Of a stretch of 64,000 nt of DNA, positions 8,990-17,524 are shown one piece after another; positions within the stretch are counted from its first letter, which is position 1; each line of letters starts with the position of its first letter. The stretch is taken from assembly GCA_018266105.1 (NCBI GenBank), contig JAFEBA010000001.1, forward strand, positions 1 through 64,000. Direction: 5' to 3'. Both the position numbers and the translations under genes were made by a program. The notes beneath the pieces are model-generated. The model had not been told where the DNA came from and searched no databases. It was given only the letters and a program-made list of their open reading frames with translations. Origin of the DNA: a bacterium (lineage in GTDB: Bacteria; Vulcanimicrobiota; Xenobia; Xenobiales; JADMJV01).

Positions 8990-9558
8990 AACTCGATGCC
9001 TGCAGCAGCGATGCATTGACCGAGATCGTCAATATCGGTGTCGGTCATTCCGCCGGAATCTTGCAGAGTATGCTGAACTGCCACATCGAGTTGCACATCC
9101 CCAAAGTGCAACTGGTGCGAGTAGAGGATCTTCCGGACCATATTGGATGTCCAGTTGCCTTCGTGCACTTGGGCTTTACCGGATTCCTGGTTGGAGACGC
9201 GGTGATGTTATTTCCGCGGCCCGCCGCCCGGCATCTGGCCGCGCTCCTCAATCAGGAGAGTCCCGACAGTCCTCATCTGGACTTTCTCTGCGGCTCGACC
9301 CTGACCGAAGTCGGCAACATTGTTCTAAATGCAATTGTGGGCACAATTTCAAATATGCTCCAACTGCATCTGGATTATCAGGTGCCGGAATATACTGAAA
9401 TCCCTTTGCATGACTGGCTGGCTCGCAATGAGGGTCTGGCCACCATTTTGCTGGTGAATTCAATCATTAGCGTTGAGGGTCACCCCATTGACGCTGAGCT
9501 GATGATCTGTATGGATGCAGATTCAGGCCGACACTTTATGGACCGGCTTAGAAGTTGA
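8986..9558 (+). CDS. cheC: CheC-type CheY-P phosphatase
   Basis: The 190-residue protein has two copies of the CheC/CheX/FliY active-site helix. The first is LTEIVNIGVGHSAGIL with Glu13 and Asn16; the second is STLTEVGNIVLNAIVG with Glu108 and Asn111. Both E-x2-N pairs are intact, as in CheC. The family dephosphorylates CheY-P, and it is coupled here by ATGA overlap to a CheY-like gene. CheC proteins also bind CheD, which is not seen nearby. The 3' end overlaps the convergent secreted-protein gene by 11 bp. Confidence 0.88.
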   Translation: MKLDACSSDALTEIVNIGVGHSAGILQSMLNCHIELHIPKVQLVRVEDLPDHIGCPVAFVHLGFTGFLVGDAVMLFPRPAARHLAALLNQESPDSPHLDFLCGSTLTEVGNIVLNAIVGTISNMLQLHLDYQVPEYTEIPLHDWLARNEGLATILLVNSIISVEGHPIDAELMICMDADSGRHFMDRLRS

Positions 9559-9880
9559 TGCCGATGCCCGGCCGGTTGTGCCCGTAGGGATGATCGGTGC
9601 GAGTCAACCCATCCTGAAGATGAGTGTCGTAGTAGGTTTTCAGTCGGAGCATCGGGTCATAAACCGTCTCGAACCTGGTTTGTCTCAGCGCCCTCGGCAA
9701 GTCGACCTCCATCCTTCTGCCCTGAAGGGCATAGTGAGTGTCCTCCTGCAGCATCTCAGCCCTTAAGCTGGCCGTAGTGGGGCGATACCCGTGAATGAGG
9801 ATGGGTCGAGGCAAGGTGCGGGAACTGGCCGGTAGGAAAGTGGTCATGATGATTAAGGCGAGAAAAGCTTGCTTGAGCAT
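9548..9880 (-). CDS. small secreted protein of 110 residues
   Basis: The product begins MLKQAFLALIIMTTFLPASS, a signal peptide with likely cleavage near the SSRT segment. The mature part of about 90 residues is basic, with no cysteines and no recognised domain. An AAGGAG ribosome site lies about 11 nt before ATG 9880. The gene is upstream of nothing on its strand and overlaps the end of the cheC gene by 11 bp. Confidence 0.7.
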   Translation of the reverse strand: MLKQAFLALIIMTTFLPASSRTLPRPILIHGYRPTTASLRAEMLQEDTHYALQGRRMEVDLPRALRQTRFETVYDPMLRLKTYYDTHLQDGLTRTDHPYGHNRPGIGINF

Positions 9881-9968
9881 GATGCAAAGGCTCCTTTTTT
9901 CCAGTATGAAGTGAGCCTGTGCTTCCCGATAGAAGCGAAGCTCCCGGACTGGCTGTACTGCAGTACCG

Positions 9969-11717
9969 TCAGACTTCGAGGCCGACCGCCCGCATTAACT
10001 CCAGGGCGTTGCTGCGGCGAATCACTCCGGGTCGCAGGTGGTAGTCGAAGCTCATGACTCCTTCCTGTAATTGGTCCTCGAAATGTACGTTGGCGGCCTG
10101 GTCTCCGAGCTCTTCGGCCAGTTCAGTCAGGGCCAGATCGTGGGTTGTGACCAGACCCAGACAGTCCAGTTCAAAGAGCCTTCTGACGACTGCCCTGGCG
10201 CCCACCAGGCGGTCCTGGGAGTTGGTGCCACCCAAGATTTCATCAAGCAGATAGCAGAGTCTGGCCGGTCCTTGAGCCTGTTCCAGGACCTGGCGCAGTC
10301 GCAGGATTTCTGCATAAAACCGACTGATGCCGGCTGAGAGGGAGTCTCCCAGTTGAATTGAGCCTGCCACTTGCAGAGGTTCAAGTTGCATTCGGGAGGC
10401 TCGGACCGGAGCGCCGCTCATGGCCAGAATCACATTGCAGCCGAGACTGCGCAAAAGGGAGCTCTTTCCAGACATGTTGGATCCGCTCACGATCCAAAGC
10501 TTTACGTTGGATAAATCCACTTCATTGGTGACACATTCTGGTCCCAGCAGGGGGTGCCCCAGGTCGCAAGCGCGCAATCCGCTGCCGGCCGGTTGAAGCT
10601 CTGGCCAGGCATAGTCCGGATTTTCCCAGGCGAAGGAGGCGAAGCAGAGGAGGGCTTCGATCTGGGCCAGTCCATCCAGCCAGAGCTCAAGTTTGGGGCC
10701 GTACTCCTCACGCCAATCCTCCAGGGCGGCGGCCAGCTGATATGGGGCCAGCAGCAAAGCGAAGAGCGGCGCCAGCAGAGGGTTGCGTCGTGACTCCAGG
10801 GTGTCCAGGATCGACTCGAGCCGGCCCAGGGCGCGCGACGGTTCTTGTTTCAATGGTTGCCACAGGCTGTCGAGGAGCGGTCCGCTCACGCTTTCTTTCT
10901 CCAGACGGCTTAGATAGGCACGCAAAATCAGACACTCGCCCCGAATGGGTTCAGTCTCTTTCAGGATTTGGGGAACTTGCCCACCGGCCGTGTATCGAAA
11001 GGCGAACTGGATCAGGATCATGACTCCGAGCGGTCGCGGGTCGTAGCTCCAGAACCAGTACAGCAATGCCGCCAGCCCGGCCAAACCCAGTGCGCTGGCC
11101 AGCAATCTGGCTGCCAGCGATCGGAGACGCCTCGGTGGAGAAGCCCACTGGCCAGGGTAAGCGCCCTTGAGGCTCTGATGGCCAGGTTGAAGTCCCGCAA
11201 GTTGTTCACGTAGATCCAGGCGGTCCTTGAGTTCCCGGACCGCCTGCTGACGCAGGCGGATTTCCTGACTTGAAGCCGGGCGGCTCAACCAATCGGCCAG
11301 GCGTCGCTGGCCGGCTTGGGTTCTGGCCCGGCACAGCAACTCAAAAAGGGAGCCTTTACCAAACAGGTCCAGGTCGCGAGCGTAGGGGTGGCGAGGATCA
11401 AGAAAATGGGCTCCAGCCACTCCTTGGCCAGGCCAGCTTCCATCCAGGCGCGCCAGCCCCAGTCGATAAAATTGGGCGCCCCGGCGGCTGGCTTCAAGTT
11501 GTGACTTTAACTTGGTATGGCGGGCAACGAGAAACGTAAATAGGAGCAGCGGGAGCAGTAGCCAGGGGCCGGGTGCAAGCAAGCAGCCTCCCAGAGACAG
11601 ACCCGCCAGCAGCAAGCGAACCTGGGCCAGCCGATGGTGAGCCGCATCCAGACTATGAACCTCAGCTTCGCGTTGTTGCAGTCGTTGGCTATAAATGGCC
11701 TGAGGGTTGGGTGACAA
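9969..11717 (-). CDS. MutS-like ATPase with membrane segments
   Basis: The C-terminal third of this 582-residue protein is a MutS domain V ATPase. It has a Walker A GSNMSGKSSLLRSLG, the DSLSAGISRFYAEILRL segment, a Walker B LLDEILGGTNSQDR and the H-loop TTHDL. The mismatch-binding domain I is absent. Two hydrophobic hairpins (about residues 30-70 and 195-245) suggest membrane attachment. This architecture matches the uncharacterised MutS-related membrane proteins of several phyla rather than MutS1 or MutS2. TTG 11717 is the start, with GGAGG 6-7 nt before it. Confidence 0.88.
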   Translation of the reverse strand: MSPNPQAIYSQRLQQREAEVHSLDAAHHRLAQVRLLLAGLSLGGCLLAPGPWLLLPLLLFTFLVARHTKLKSQLEASRRGAQFYRLGLARLDGSWPGQGVAGAHFLDPRHPYARDLDLFGKGSLFELLCRARTQAGQRRLADWLSRPASSQEIRLRQQAVRELKDRLDLREQLAGLQPGHQSLKGAYPGQWASPPRRLRSLAARLLASALGLAGLAALLYWFWSYDPRPLGVMILIQFAFRYTAGGQVPQILKETEPIRGECLILRAYLSRLEKESVSGPLLDSLWQPLKQEPSRALGRLESILDTLESRRNPLLAPLFALLLAPYQLAAALEDWREEYGPKLELWLDGLAQIEALLCFASFAWENPDYAWPELQPAGSGLRACDLGHPLLGPECVTNEVDLSNVKLWIVSGSNMSGKSSLLRSLGCNVILAMSGAPVRASRMQLEPLQVAGSIQLGDSLSAGISRFYAEILRLRQVLEQAQGPARLCYLLDEILGGTNSQDRLVGARAVVRRLFELDCLGLVTTHDLALTELAEELGDQAANVHFEDQLQEGVMSFDYHLRPGVIRRSNALELMRAVGLEV

Positions 11718-11798
11718 GGTAGCCTCCGTGGCGAGCTCCGCCTAAAAGTGATGATCAAACCTCAGGCGCGCACTCATGCCCCTAACGGCCATTTGGGA

Positions 11799-12134
11799 CT
11801 ATACCAGCGAGAGTTCGTGCAGCTCGGTCCGTAATTGCCGGCAGCTGAGATTGGTCAGGTCGCGGGCTAAACCGGCGCAAACCCTTGCGTTGAGGCTATC
11901 GCCAAAAGCCCGGCTGAGGTTCTCCAGGAAGTTGGGCGGAGCGGCCACGACCAGTTGGTCGAAATCGGTCTGAAGCGAATCTATGCGGCAGGCGATCTCG
12001 CTGGCAAAGGTTAGTTGACCGTCGGGACATCCGTCGCAACGGTCCCAGCTTTCTATTTCGTGCAGTGAGCCGACGGAAGACTGCACCAGCAGTGATGCGT
12101 GGTGGTCATCGGCCACGAGAATCCAGGTGTCCAT
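11799..12134 (-). CDS. host attachment protein family (PF10116-like)
   Basis: The 111-residue protein starts MDTWILVADDHHASLLVQS, which matches the family pattern of a strand ending in DxxxARLL. A helix DSLQTDFDQLVVAAPPNFLENLSRAF follows, similar to eRF1-like fold proteins of this family. It is shorter than many members. The start is ATG 12134, with a strong AAAGGAGG 7 nt upstream. The family was named for a role in Agrobacterium attachment, and its biochemical activity is not established. It is divergent from the RelA/SpoT-like gene. Confidence 0.75.
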   Translation of the reverse strand: MDTWILVADDHHASLLVQSSVGSLHEIESWDRCDGCPDGQLTFASEIACRIDSLQTDFDQLVVAAPPNFLENLSRAFGDSLNARVCAGLARDLTNLSCRQLRTELHELSLV

Positions 12135-12233
12135 TCGATATTCCTCCTTTGGGAGGGGAGGCATCCCTATTCGTGTGTATTGATGCTACAGTCTTACCCC
12201 TTCTTCTCAGTAATTAACCTTCACCACGGGTGG

Positions 12234-12247
12234 GGTACTCGAGTACC
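12234..12247. promoter_or_regulatory. perfect 14-bp palindrome GGTACTCGAGTACC
   Basis: The palindrome lies in the 214-bp region between the divergent starts at 12134 (minus) and 12349 (plus). It could be an operator for either gene. If the next gene instead starts at 12295, the site still lies upstream of it. Confidence 0.35.
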
Positions 12248-12348
12248 GACCCGACTGGTATGCCAAATTATTCTGAAAGTACTGCCACTGATCTATGATG
12301 GCCGGGTCGCTGTCGACAAGTAGCGCGGGATTCAGGTGGAAGTTCAGG

Positions 12349-13446
12349 ATGCTCAATTCGTACAGACCGCTCCGTTCGGATCGCGCTGCGGCGCTCCGTA
12401 GCGCACCCCCCAGACCCTCCCTGGTTCCAGGTTTGGATGAAATGGACCGGCCCTTTCTGCAGGGAACCAGTCCCATCGACCTGCGCCAGATCAGCCTGGG
12501 GGCCAACGGCGCCATCGGATTTCTGCGTGCTTATGGCTATGACCCTGACTGCCCACAAGAAGCCCACAAGCTTTCCGCATTCCATCAGCAAGCCATCGAT
12601 TTCATGCAGAGGCATCTGTGTCAGGCACCTCGCCCCTGCGACCAGACCTATGTGATTCCTGAGGCCGTTAAACCCCCAGCTTTGGTGGCCCAACTGGTCC
12701 GCTGGGCTGCCGTCAGCCCCGGTCAGGATGAGCTTCAGGCCTGGGCTTGCGCCGTTCTGCGGGTCATGCACGCTATTGCTTATGCCGAGCCATTGGCCGT
12801 ATCTCCCCACTCTGAAGAGATCCAGCGTCAGATTTTGGACCCGTTTCGCCGACATCTGCACCGAGACAGTCAAGGAAGATTGTGGCTGGGTAAGGGCGAG
12901 GAGGCGGTGCCGCTGCTGGATATCCAGTTTCGTCAGGAGAAGGCCCGCGATAGTTTGATTCTCAAGTTGCTCCATAAGCCGGACAATCTGCCCCATAGCG
13001 TCTATGACCGGGTGGGGGTACGCCTCGTGACCAATAGTTCATGTCAGGCTTTACGCGCACTTCAGTACATTCGACGGCATCATCTTGCCAATGCCGCTCA
13101 CGTGACTCCGGGAAGGTCCCGCAACACGCTGGTGGAGTACGCTCACGGAAGTATCGCGGGCGCGCCCAATCCGCACTCGAGCTCTGAATTTCGCTCGCTG
13201 CAGTTCACCTGCCAGCAACTGGTGAAAGTTCCAAACCCGCTGTTCCAGTTGGCCCAAGCACTTGGTGAAGAGCCCCAAGTCGAACCCAACCTGCGATTTT
13301 TCTTTCCTTTCGAAGTCCAGATCTTTGATCAGGAAAACGACCAGCGCACCCGGTGGGGCGAGAGTTCTCACGCCAACTACCGGATGCGCCAGATCCGCGC
13401 CGTACGGGCGCGGGTTTTCCCCAGCTGGCTGCGCCAGGGATTATAG
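12349..13446 (+). CDS. RelA/SpoT-like protein of the TIGR04552/TIGR04562 type
   Basis: The 365-residue protein is similar to a group of uncharacterised proteins I recall mainly from Myxococcota. Markers are PIDLRQISLGANGAIGFLRAYG near the N-terminus, then ARDSLILKLLHKPDNLPHSV followed by YDRVGVRLVT, then SRNTLVEYAHG, FRSLQFTCQQL and FPFEVQIFDQ ... ESSHANYRMRQ. The last blocks line up with the (p)ppGpp synthetase fold (R/K loop, D-x-x-G-x-R, GYRS, E-x-Q). Several catalytic positions appear changed, so synthesis of (p)ppGpp is uncertain. ATG 12349 follows AGGTGGAAG; ATG 12295 upstream has no ribosome site. Confidence 0.7.
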   Translation: MLNSYRPLRSDRAAALRSAPPRPSLVPGLDEMDRPFLQGTSPIDLRQISLGANGAIGFLRAYGYDPDCPQEAHKLSAFHQQAIDFMQRHLCQAPRPCDQTYVIPEAVKPPALVAQLVRWAAVSPGQDELQAWACAVLRVMHAIAYAEPLAVSPHSEEIQRQILDPFRRHLHRDSQGRLWLGKGEEAVPLLDIQFRQEKARDSLILKLLHKPDNLPHSVYDRVGVRLVTNSSCQALRALQYIRRHHLANAAHVTPGRSRNTLVEYAHGSIAGAPNPHSSSEFRSLQFTCQQLVKVPNPLFQLAQALGEEPQVEPNLRFFFPFEVQIFDQENDQRTRWGESSHANYRMRQIRAVRARVFPSWLRQGL

Positions 13447-13695
13447 CTGGGATGCCGCGCTCAGGCCCTCCTGGCTCAATTTAAAGGCAAAGTGCCCGTC
13501 TAAAGGGTCGCCTACGGTCGGCTCGGTAATGACCAGGCCTTCGTCGCGCAGGTGAAGCAGGGCCAGCGAGACTTCTTCGACCGGAAGGTCGGAGCGGTCC
13601 AGGTAGCGGAAGAGATCTTCGGCCGTCCAGCTTCCATCCTGGTGCAGGCTTGAGGCCGCTTTCAAAACTTCTTTCTCGGTATGTTCCATCGCCAT
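13441..13695 (-). CDS. small winged-helix-like protein
   Basis: This is an 84-residue acidic protein. The pattern EVLKAASSLHQDGSWTAEDL followed by FRYLDRSDLPVEEVSLALLH and LRDEGLVI, then a short beta wing, looks like a winged helix-turn-helix of the transcription-factor or subunit-adaptor kind. A GGAGG lies 8 nt before ATG 13695. It overlaps the end of the RelA/SpoT-like gene by 6 bp, convergently. No specific family is recognised. Confidence 0.7.
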   Translation of the reverse strand: MAMEHTEKEVLKAASSLHQDGSWTAEDLFRYLDRSDLPVEEVSLALLHLRDEGLVITEPTVGDPLDGHFAFKLSQEGLSAASQL

Positions 13696-13843
13696 GGGTT
13701 CGCCTCCAAAAGTTGATGTCGGGGTTTCAGCCTAAACGTTGGCTGGGCTGGAGCGTCAGACTCGGTCGTCCTTGATTGGGAGGTATTGCAATCCTAACAT
13801 CCATGGGTAGGGAACCAGCGATCGCTTACAGAAGCTGACCACG

Positions 13844-15931
13844 ATGGACTTGAGAGTCCAAAAGACAGGTCTGACCGGACCGCTTTCCGGGCCGGTGCGC
13901 AAAGCGGGTGGCCAGCTGGGCGACCCTGTGGCTTCGCCCATGCTCGGACAGGACCAAGTTCTGCTGGGTCTGCCCGGCGGTGCGCCGCTCGACCACTTTC
14001 CTTCGGCGCAGCCTCAGCCGGTCGAGTTCAAGCCGCAAGTTCCGTCCACCGATACGGCAAGTTGGGTGTACCCGTCAGTCCTTCCGGAGTTCTCCTCAGC
14101 AGAGGCCAAGGAAATGGGCCAGTCTCTGGAGCTGAGCCTGGCTCGCAAGTTGGCGGAAGTGCAGGCTCGGTCCGTGGTGCCGCCGCCTGCCAATCACCCG
14201 GGAGTTGAGCTCCATAATCATCTACTGGGTATCGTAGACACTCGCTACTTCATTGATAAATGCGCCGACGGCGACGCCGTATTGTTGATGAAGCGGCTAC
14301 AGAAGATGTTCCAGCAGAGCCCCTTGATGCGTCAAGAGGCACCCGAGGTTGCTAAGATCCTGGCCGGAAGCGCGCTCCAGATTCCTTCTCTGTCTCAGTC
14401 GGCAGCTCGCCACCAGCTCGAACGTGTGCTGACCGCCTCTCCCTGTACGCCATTTGATGATGTTTACACGCCCCGCGACGAGTTGATCAAGCAGCATCTC
14501 GAGCTGACTCCTGATCAACTGGATGCTATCCTGGCCGCTTCAACCACCTCGGCGGTCGACGACCGCGCCCGGCTGACCCCCGAGCAGTGCCGTCACTTGC
14601 GTCAGACGCTGGGGTCCCAGCTGTCTCACGCCAATGCTCGTCAGCTGGTGGAGGCAGGACTGACTCCTCGCCAGGCGGTTCACCTGACCGGTCGAATGAT
14701 CGACCGCCGCTACGAGACCTTTGTCGAGGACAGTCAAAGGGCGCTGCATCAAGATAACATTCACTACTCGGAGCAGTCCATCAGTCTTAATAAGCTGGTT
14801 TCGCGCCTGCCCGAGAGCATGATGAAGCGGGTCGATCAGCGCCTGAAGGCGGATGGCATCGAGAGTGACCTGCGCTATCTGGCTATGGTTGGTACCACCA
14901 ACCTGTGCGACGGCTTTCTGCTTCAATTGAATCCTAAGACCGGCCTGCCGACGGTTTTCGAGCAAGAGGGACTGAATATATCCAGGCCTCAGTTCGAGCG
15001 TCTGGTCGGTTATTTCTCGGGCTTAGGAGCCACTCGTGAACAAGCGATTAAAGCAATTGCCAATTCTGACCCGCACCTGCTCGAAACTCTTGGATTGAAC
15101 CCGGAGCAGGCCATCATCGTCAGCGGCGGATTGCCGCCGCAGCTGAAGATTGGACTGGAGAAGGCTGTCCGGCGCGGGGATGTGCTCGGGATTGACGTGG
15201 CCTCGCCCGAGAAGGAGCCCTTTACCGCCCGTGGCATGAAGAATTTTGATGAGATGTATGACATCCTCAAGAAGGCCGCCCAGGAGCGAGGGCGTCCACT
15301 GGTCTTGCGCCCCCACGTGGGGGAGGGCTACCCTGAAATGCCTGAAGGTAGTCACGGCTTTCACCGCTACAAAGTTGCCCGCGAAGGTGGGGGGCCCAAG
15401 CATTACTCTCTCGCAGCCGCCAATCTGGAAACTTTGATTTCGCATCTTGAGAACCGCGGCTACAGTGCCGCTCAGGCAGCCAAAGACGGCGTGATTGTGC
15501 GCTTTGGCCACGCGACTCATCTCACCCAGGACCAGGTCCAACGCATTAAGGAGCTGGGGATCTACGCTGAGGCCAACCTGGGCAGTAATGTCCAAACGGG
15601 GGCCCTGCAGCCCAACAAGGCTGGAGACTTCTTCGAAAACCACCCTCTGCTTAGTTTGATGTATCACGACGTTCCCACCGTTCTGAATACAGATGCCCAC
15701 GGTGTGATGCACACCAGTTTGCGTCAGGAATACGAACAGGCTGACCGTTTGATCAAAATGTTTACCCGCAACAAGATCTCGCTTGCTGTCAATGGAAAGT
15801 CGGTTTACTACCGAGATCTCAGCCCTGAGCAGCAGCAACGCTTTAATCCGCAGCGCTTGCGCCAATGGGCGTCGGAGTATGAGCAACTGGTGCGGGCCGC
15901 CGACTTGCGCGACACAGCTCGCCAGGCCTGA
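13844..15931 (+). CDS. large adenosine-deaminase-like metal-dependent hydrolase
   Basis: This 695-residue protein has a Pro/Gln-rich N-terminus (1-110). The HxH metal motif HNHLLG is near residue 124. HVGEGY near 490, VRFGHATH near 555, AEANLGSN, and HPLL ... NTDAH near 616 with LRQEYEQA follow. These are in the order of adenosine/AMP deaminases (HxH, HxGE, GHG, SN, TDD). It is about twice the usual length: HxH to HxGE is about 365 residues instead of about 200, filled by helical sequence. No signal peptide is visible. ATG overlap couples it to the pentapeptide-repeat gene. Substrate is unknown. Confidence 0.75.
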   Translation: MDLRVQKTGLTGPLSGPVRKAGGQLGDPVASPMLGQDQVLLGLPGGAPLDHFPSAQPQPVEFKPQVPSTDTASWVYPSVLPEFSSAEAKEMGQSLELSLARKLAEVQARSVVPPPANHPGVELHNHLLGIVDTRYFIDKCADGDAVLLMKRLQKMFQQSPLMRQEAPEVAKILAGSALQIPSLSQSAARHQLERVLTASPCTPFDDVYTPRDELIKQHLELTPDQLDAILAASTTSAVDDRARLTPEQCRHLRQTLGSQLSHANARQLVEAGLTPRQAVHLTGRMIDRRYETFVEDSQRALHQDNIHYSEQSISLNKLVSRLPESMMKRVDQRLKADGIESDLRYLAMVGTTNLCDGFLLQLNPKTGLPTVFEQEGLNISRPQFERLVGYFSGLGATREQAIKAIANSDPHLLETLGLNPEQAIIVSGGLPPQLKIGLEKAVRRGDVLGIDVASPEKEPFTARGMKNFDEMYDILKKAAQERGRPLVLRPHVGEGYPEMPEGSHGFHRYKVAREGGGPKHYSLAAANLETLISHLENRGYSAAQAAKDGVIVRFGHATHLTQDQVQRIKELGIYAEANLGSNVQTGALQPNKAGDFFENHPLLSLMYHDVPTVLNTDAHGVMHTSLRQEYEQADRLIKMFTRNKISLAVNGKSVYYRDLSPEQQQRFNPQRLRQWASEYEQLVRAADLRDTARQA

Positions 15932-16596
15932 TGTCCTGGCAGTTGGCTTTGGGTCCCGCCGCTCTCAAGGCGCATTTGGGGTGGGTGGAACGTGGCGGTC
16001 AGGGCGAGGGCCAGCTGGTGCTCGAGGGAATGGACCTGCGGGGAGCCAGCCTGGGGGCCAATTTGAGCGGTGCGCGCCTGAGCGCCTGCGACCTGAGCCA
16101 GTGCGTCTTTCACATGGCCCAGCTCCATGGCCTGGTCCTGACTGACTGCAACCTGACCGATTCCAGCCTGCGGGGCTGCGAGTTGGACGCGGCCCGACTG
16201 CGAGGCTGTCTGCTCAGTGGCGCCCAGGCTTATGGTGCCGACTTTGTGGGGGCCGAACTGCGCCAATGTCAGTTTCGTGGGGCACATCTCCAGCGCACCG
16301 GTTGGAGCGAGGCACACCTGGAAGGCTGCGATTTCAGCGCCGCGGACCTGCTCGATAGTTGTCTCGATGGCGCTCAGTTTCGCCAGTGCAACTTCCAGAA
16401 AGCCAGGCTCGCCTGGAGTGGAGAAACGCCCTTGGGCACCGCGACGGGAGCCTTCTTCTGGCACTGCGACTTCCGCGAAGCTGACCTCAATCAGCTGAGG
16501 GTCGAGGGGGCGCGCTTTGAGGACTGTCTGTTTCGCGGGGCGAGCGCCCAGTCCGTCTTGCAGAATGCCGTGGTGCTTCGTCCCCGTCTTGATTAG
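15931..16596 (+). CDS. pentapeptide-repeat protein
   Basis: The 221-residue protein consists mostly of A(D/N/S)LxG/C-type pentapeptides from about residue 33 to 215, for example LRGASLGANLSGARLSACDL and CDFSAADLLDSCLDGAQF. It is expected to fold as a right-handed quadrilateral beta-helix. It is unusually Cys-rich, with a Cys in many turns. Its ATG shares an A with the TGA of the deaminase-like gene (TGATG), so the two are co-translated. Its stop TAG lies inside the left arm of the 16591-16641 inverted repeat. Function cannot be read from sequence. Confidence 0.9.
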   Translation: MSWQLALGPAALKAHLGWVERGGQGEGQLVLEGMDLRGASLGANLSGARLSACDLSQCVFHMAQLHGLVLTDCNLTDSSLRGCELDAARLRGCLLSGAQAYGADFVGAELRQCQFRGAHLQRTGWSEAHLEGCDFSAADLLDSCLDGAQFRQCNFQKARLAWSGETPLGTATGAFFWHCDFREADLNQLRVEGARFEDCLFRGASAQSVLQNAVVLRPRLD

Positions 16597-16641
16597 CAAT
16601 TTTTTGGGGGGGGCGGCAGCCCCCCCAAAAAATTGCTAATC
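16591..16641. repeat. perfect 21-bp inverted repeat built from two GATTAGCAATTTTTT words
   Basis: Arms 16591-16611 and 16621-16641 are perfect inverted copies of GATTAGCAATTTTTTGGGG plus two G, around a 9-nt loop. The TAG of the pentapeptide gene is inside the first arm. On neither strand is the hairpin followed by a T-run, so it is not a textbook intrinsic terminator, though it would make a very stable RNA hairpin. It shares the GATWAGCAATTT word with 55377-55435 and with five single sites. Confidence 0.8.
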
Positions 16642-16673
16642 AAAAAAAAGGGGTGGACTCGATCGAGTCCACC
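16641..16673 (-). terminator. intrinsic terminator of the EF-hand protein gene
   Basis: A perfect 22-bp palindrome (GGTGGACTCGATCGAGTCCA plus CC, 16652-16673) is followed on the minus strand by CC and eight T. It lies 15 bp after the stop at 16688. Confidence 0.88.
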
Positions 16674-16687
16674 GCCTCTTTTGGAGT

Positions 16688-17344
16688 TTACCAGCAGGGA
16701 CCGGGGCCCCAGGGAGCCGGACCCCAGGGGCCGGCCTGGCGGTTGATGGAGTTTGTGTTGCAGAAGGGGTCCACATAGTTGAGGCTGCCGCGCCCGAAGC
16801 CACCGGTGGGGAAGTTGAAGGGGCTGTGCTGTTCCCACTGCTGGAAACGGCCATCGTGGTTGCTGTCCACCAGCACTCTTCCACCGGCCCGGGCGAATTC
16901 GCCACCGCTCAGTCGCCCGTCGTGATTGGTGTCATACTGACTCATCTCGCGCTGGTAGCTGGCACCTTTCGCGCGTTCGCAGATGGTGGTGCGTCCGTCG
17001 TGGTTGAAGTCGTAGTTGCCGCCCATGGCCTGCAGGCGTTCGCGCGAGCCTTCAATTTCGTTGGGAGTGATGCGTCCGTCGCGATTCAGGTCCATTGCCA
17101 GCACCCCGTCCCGGCCTGCGGTGTAGCGGCCGTCCCCGTTGGTGTCCAGGGCGTAGCCGCGCTGGGTGCCCAGTCCGAGGAAGCCGTTACGGCCGACGGC
17201 GGCGTTGTCCATGTTGCCGCCCTGCTGATTCCAGTTCCAGGCGGGTGGGCCGAAGGGGCCCGGAAATCCGCATCCGCCCATCGGGGGTTGGTAGCAACCG
17301 CCGGCGGCGATTCCGAAGTTGGCCTGGATATTCACGCTCATCAT
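16688..17344 (-). CDS. EF-hand-loop (calcium-binding) protein
   Basis: The 218-residue protein has at least five EF-hand type loops: DTNGDGRYT, DLNRDGRITPNE, DFNHDGRTT, DTNHDGRLSGGE and DSNHDGRFQQWE. Several end with the Glu at loop position 12. Flanking N- and C-terminal regions are Gly/Pro/Trp-rich (for example PWGPAPWGPGPCW at the end). No signal peptide is evident at the N-terminus (MMSVNIQANFGIAAGG). A GGAGG lies about 10 nt before ATG 17344. It may be a dockerin- or calerythrin-like calcium binder; its location is unclear. Confidence 0.85.
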   Translation of the reverse strand: MMSVNIQANFGIAAGGCYQPPMGGCGFPGPFGPPAWNWNQQGGNMDNAAVGRNGFLGLGTQRGYALDTNGDGRYTAGRDGVLAMDLNRDGRITPNEIEGSRERLQAMGGNYDFNHDGRTTICERAKGASYQREMSQYDTNHDGRLSGGEFARAGGRVLVDSNHDGRFQQWEQHSPFNFPTGGFGRGSLNYVDPFCNTNSINRQAGPWGPAPWGPGPCW

Positions 17345-17524
17345 AGTCTTCAATCCTCCGTTTGCCTGCTCGAACCGCTGGCCGCGGTCCCTCTTGCTGT
17401 TGAAGTTAGATTAGCTGGCTGAAATTAATCCCGCCTTGGCCGGCCCGGTCATATGTGAAGAGTTTGTAAACGCTTTTCAGGAATTTTTGAGTGCGTTAAA
17501 CGGGCGTGAATCCACTTGTGGGAA

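Noticed and set aside
3102..12784. Near matches to the repeated word: GATAAGCATT at 3102, ATTGCTTATG at 12775, AATTGCTAAAT near 7341
   Set aside because: A few one-mismatch sites are expected by chance, so they were not counted with the nine exact copies.
15808..16599. 263-codon minus-strand frame antisense to the pentapeptide gene
   Set aside because: Periodic repeats on the plus strand keep this frame open. The plus-strand pentapeptide pattern is decisive.
16591..16641. Hairpin as a standard intrinsic terminator for the pentapeptide gene
   Set aside because: The plus strand continues with A, not T, after the right arm, and the minus strand has no T-run either. The real terminator here is the adjacent palindrome serving the minus strand.
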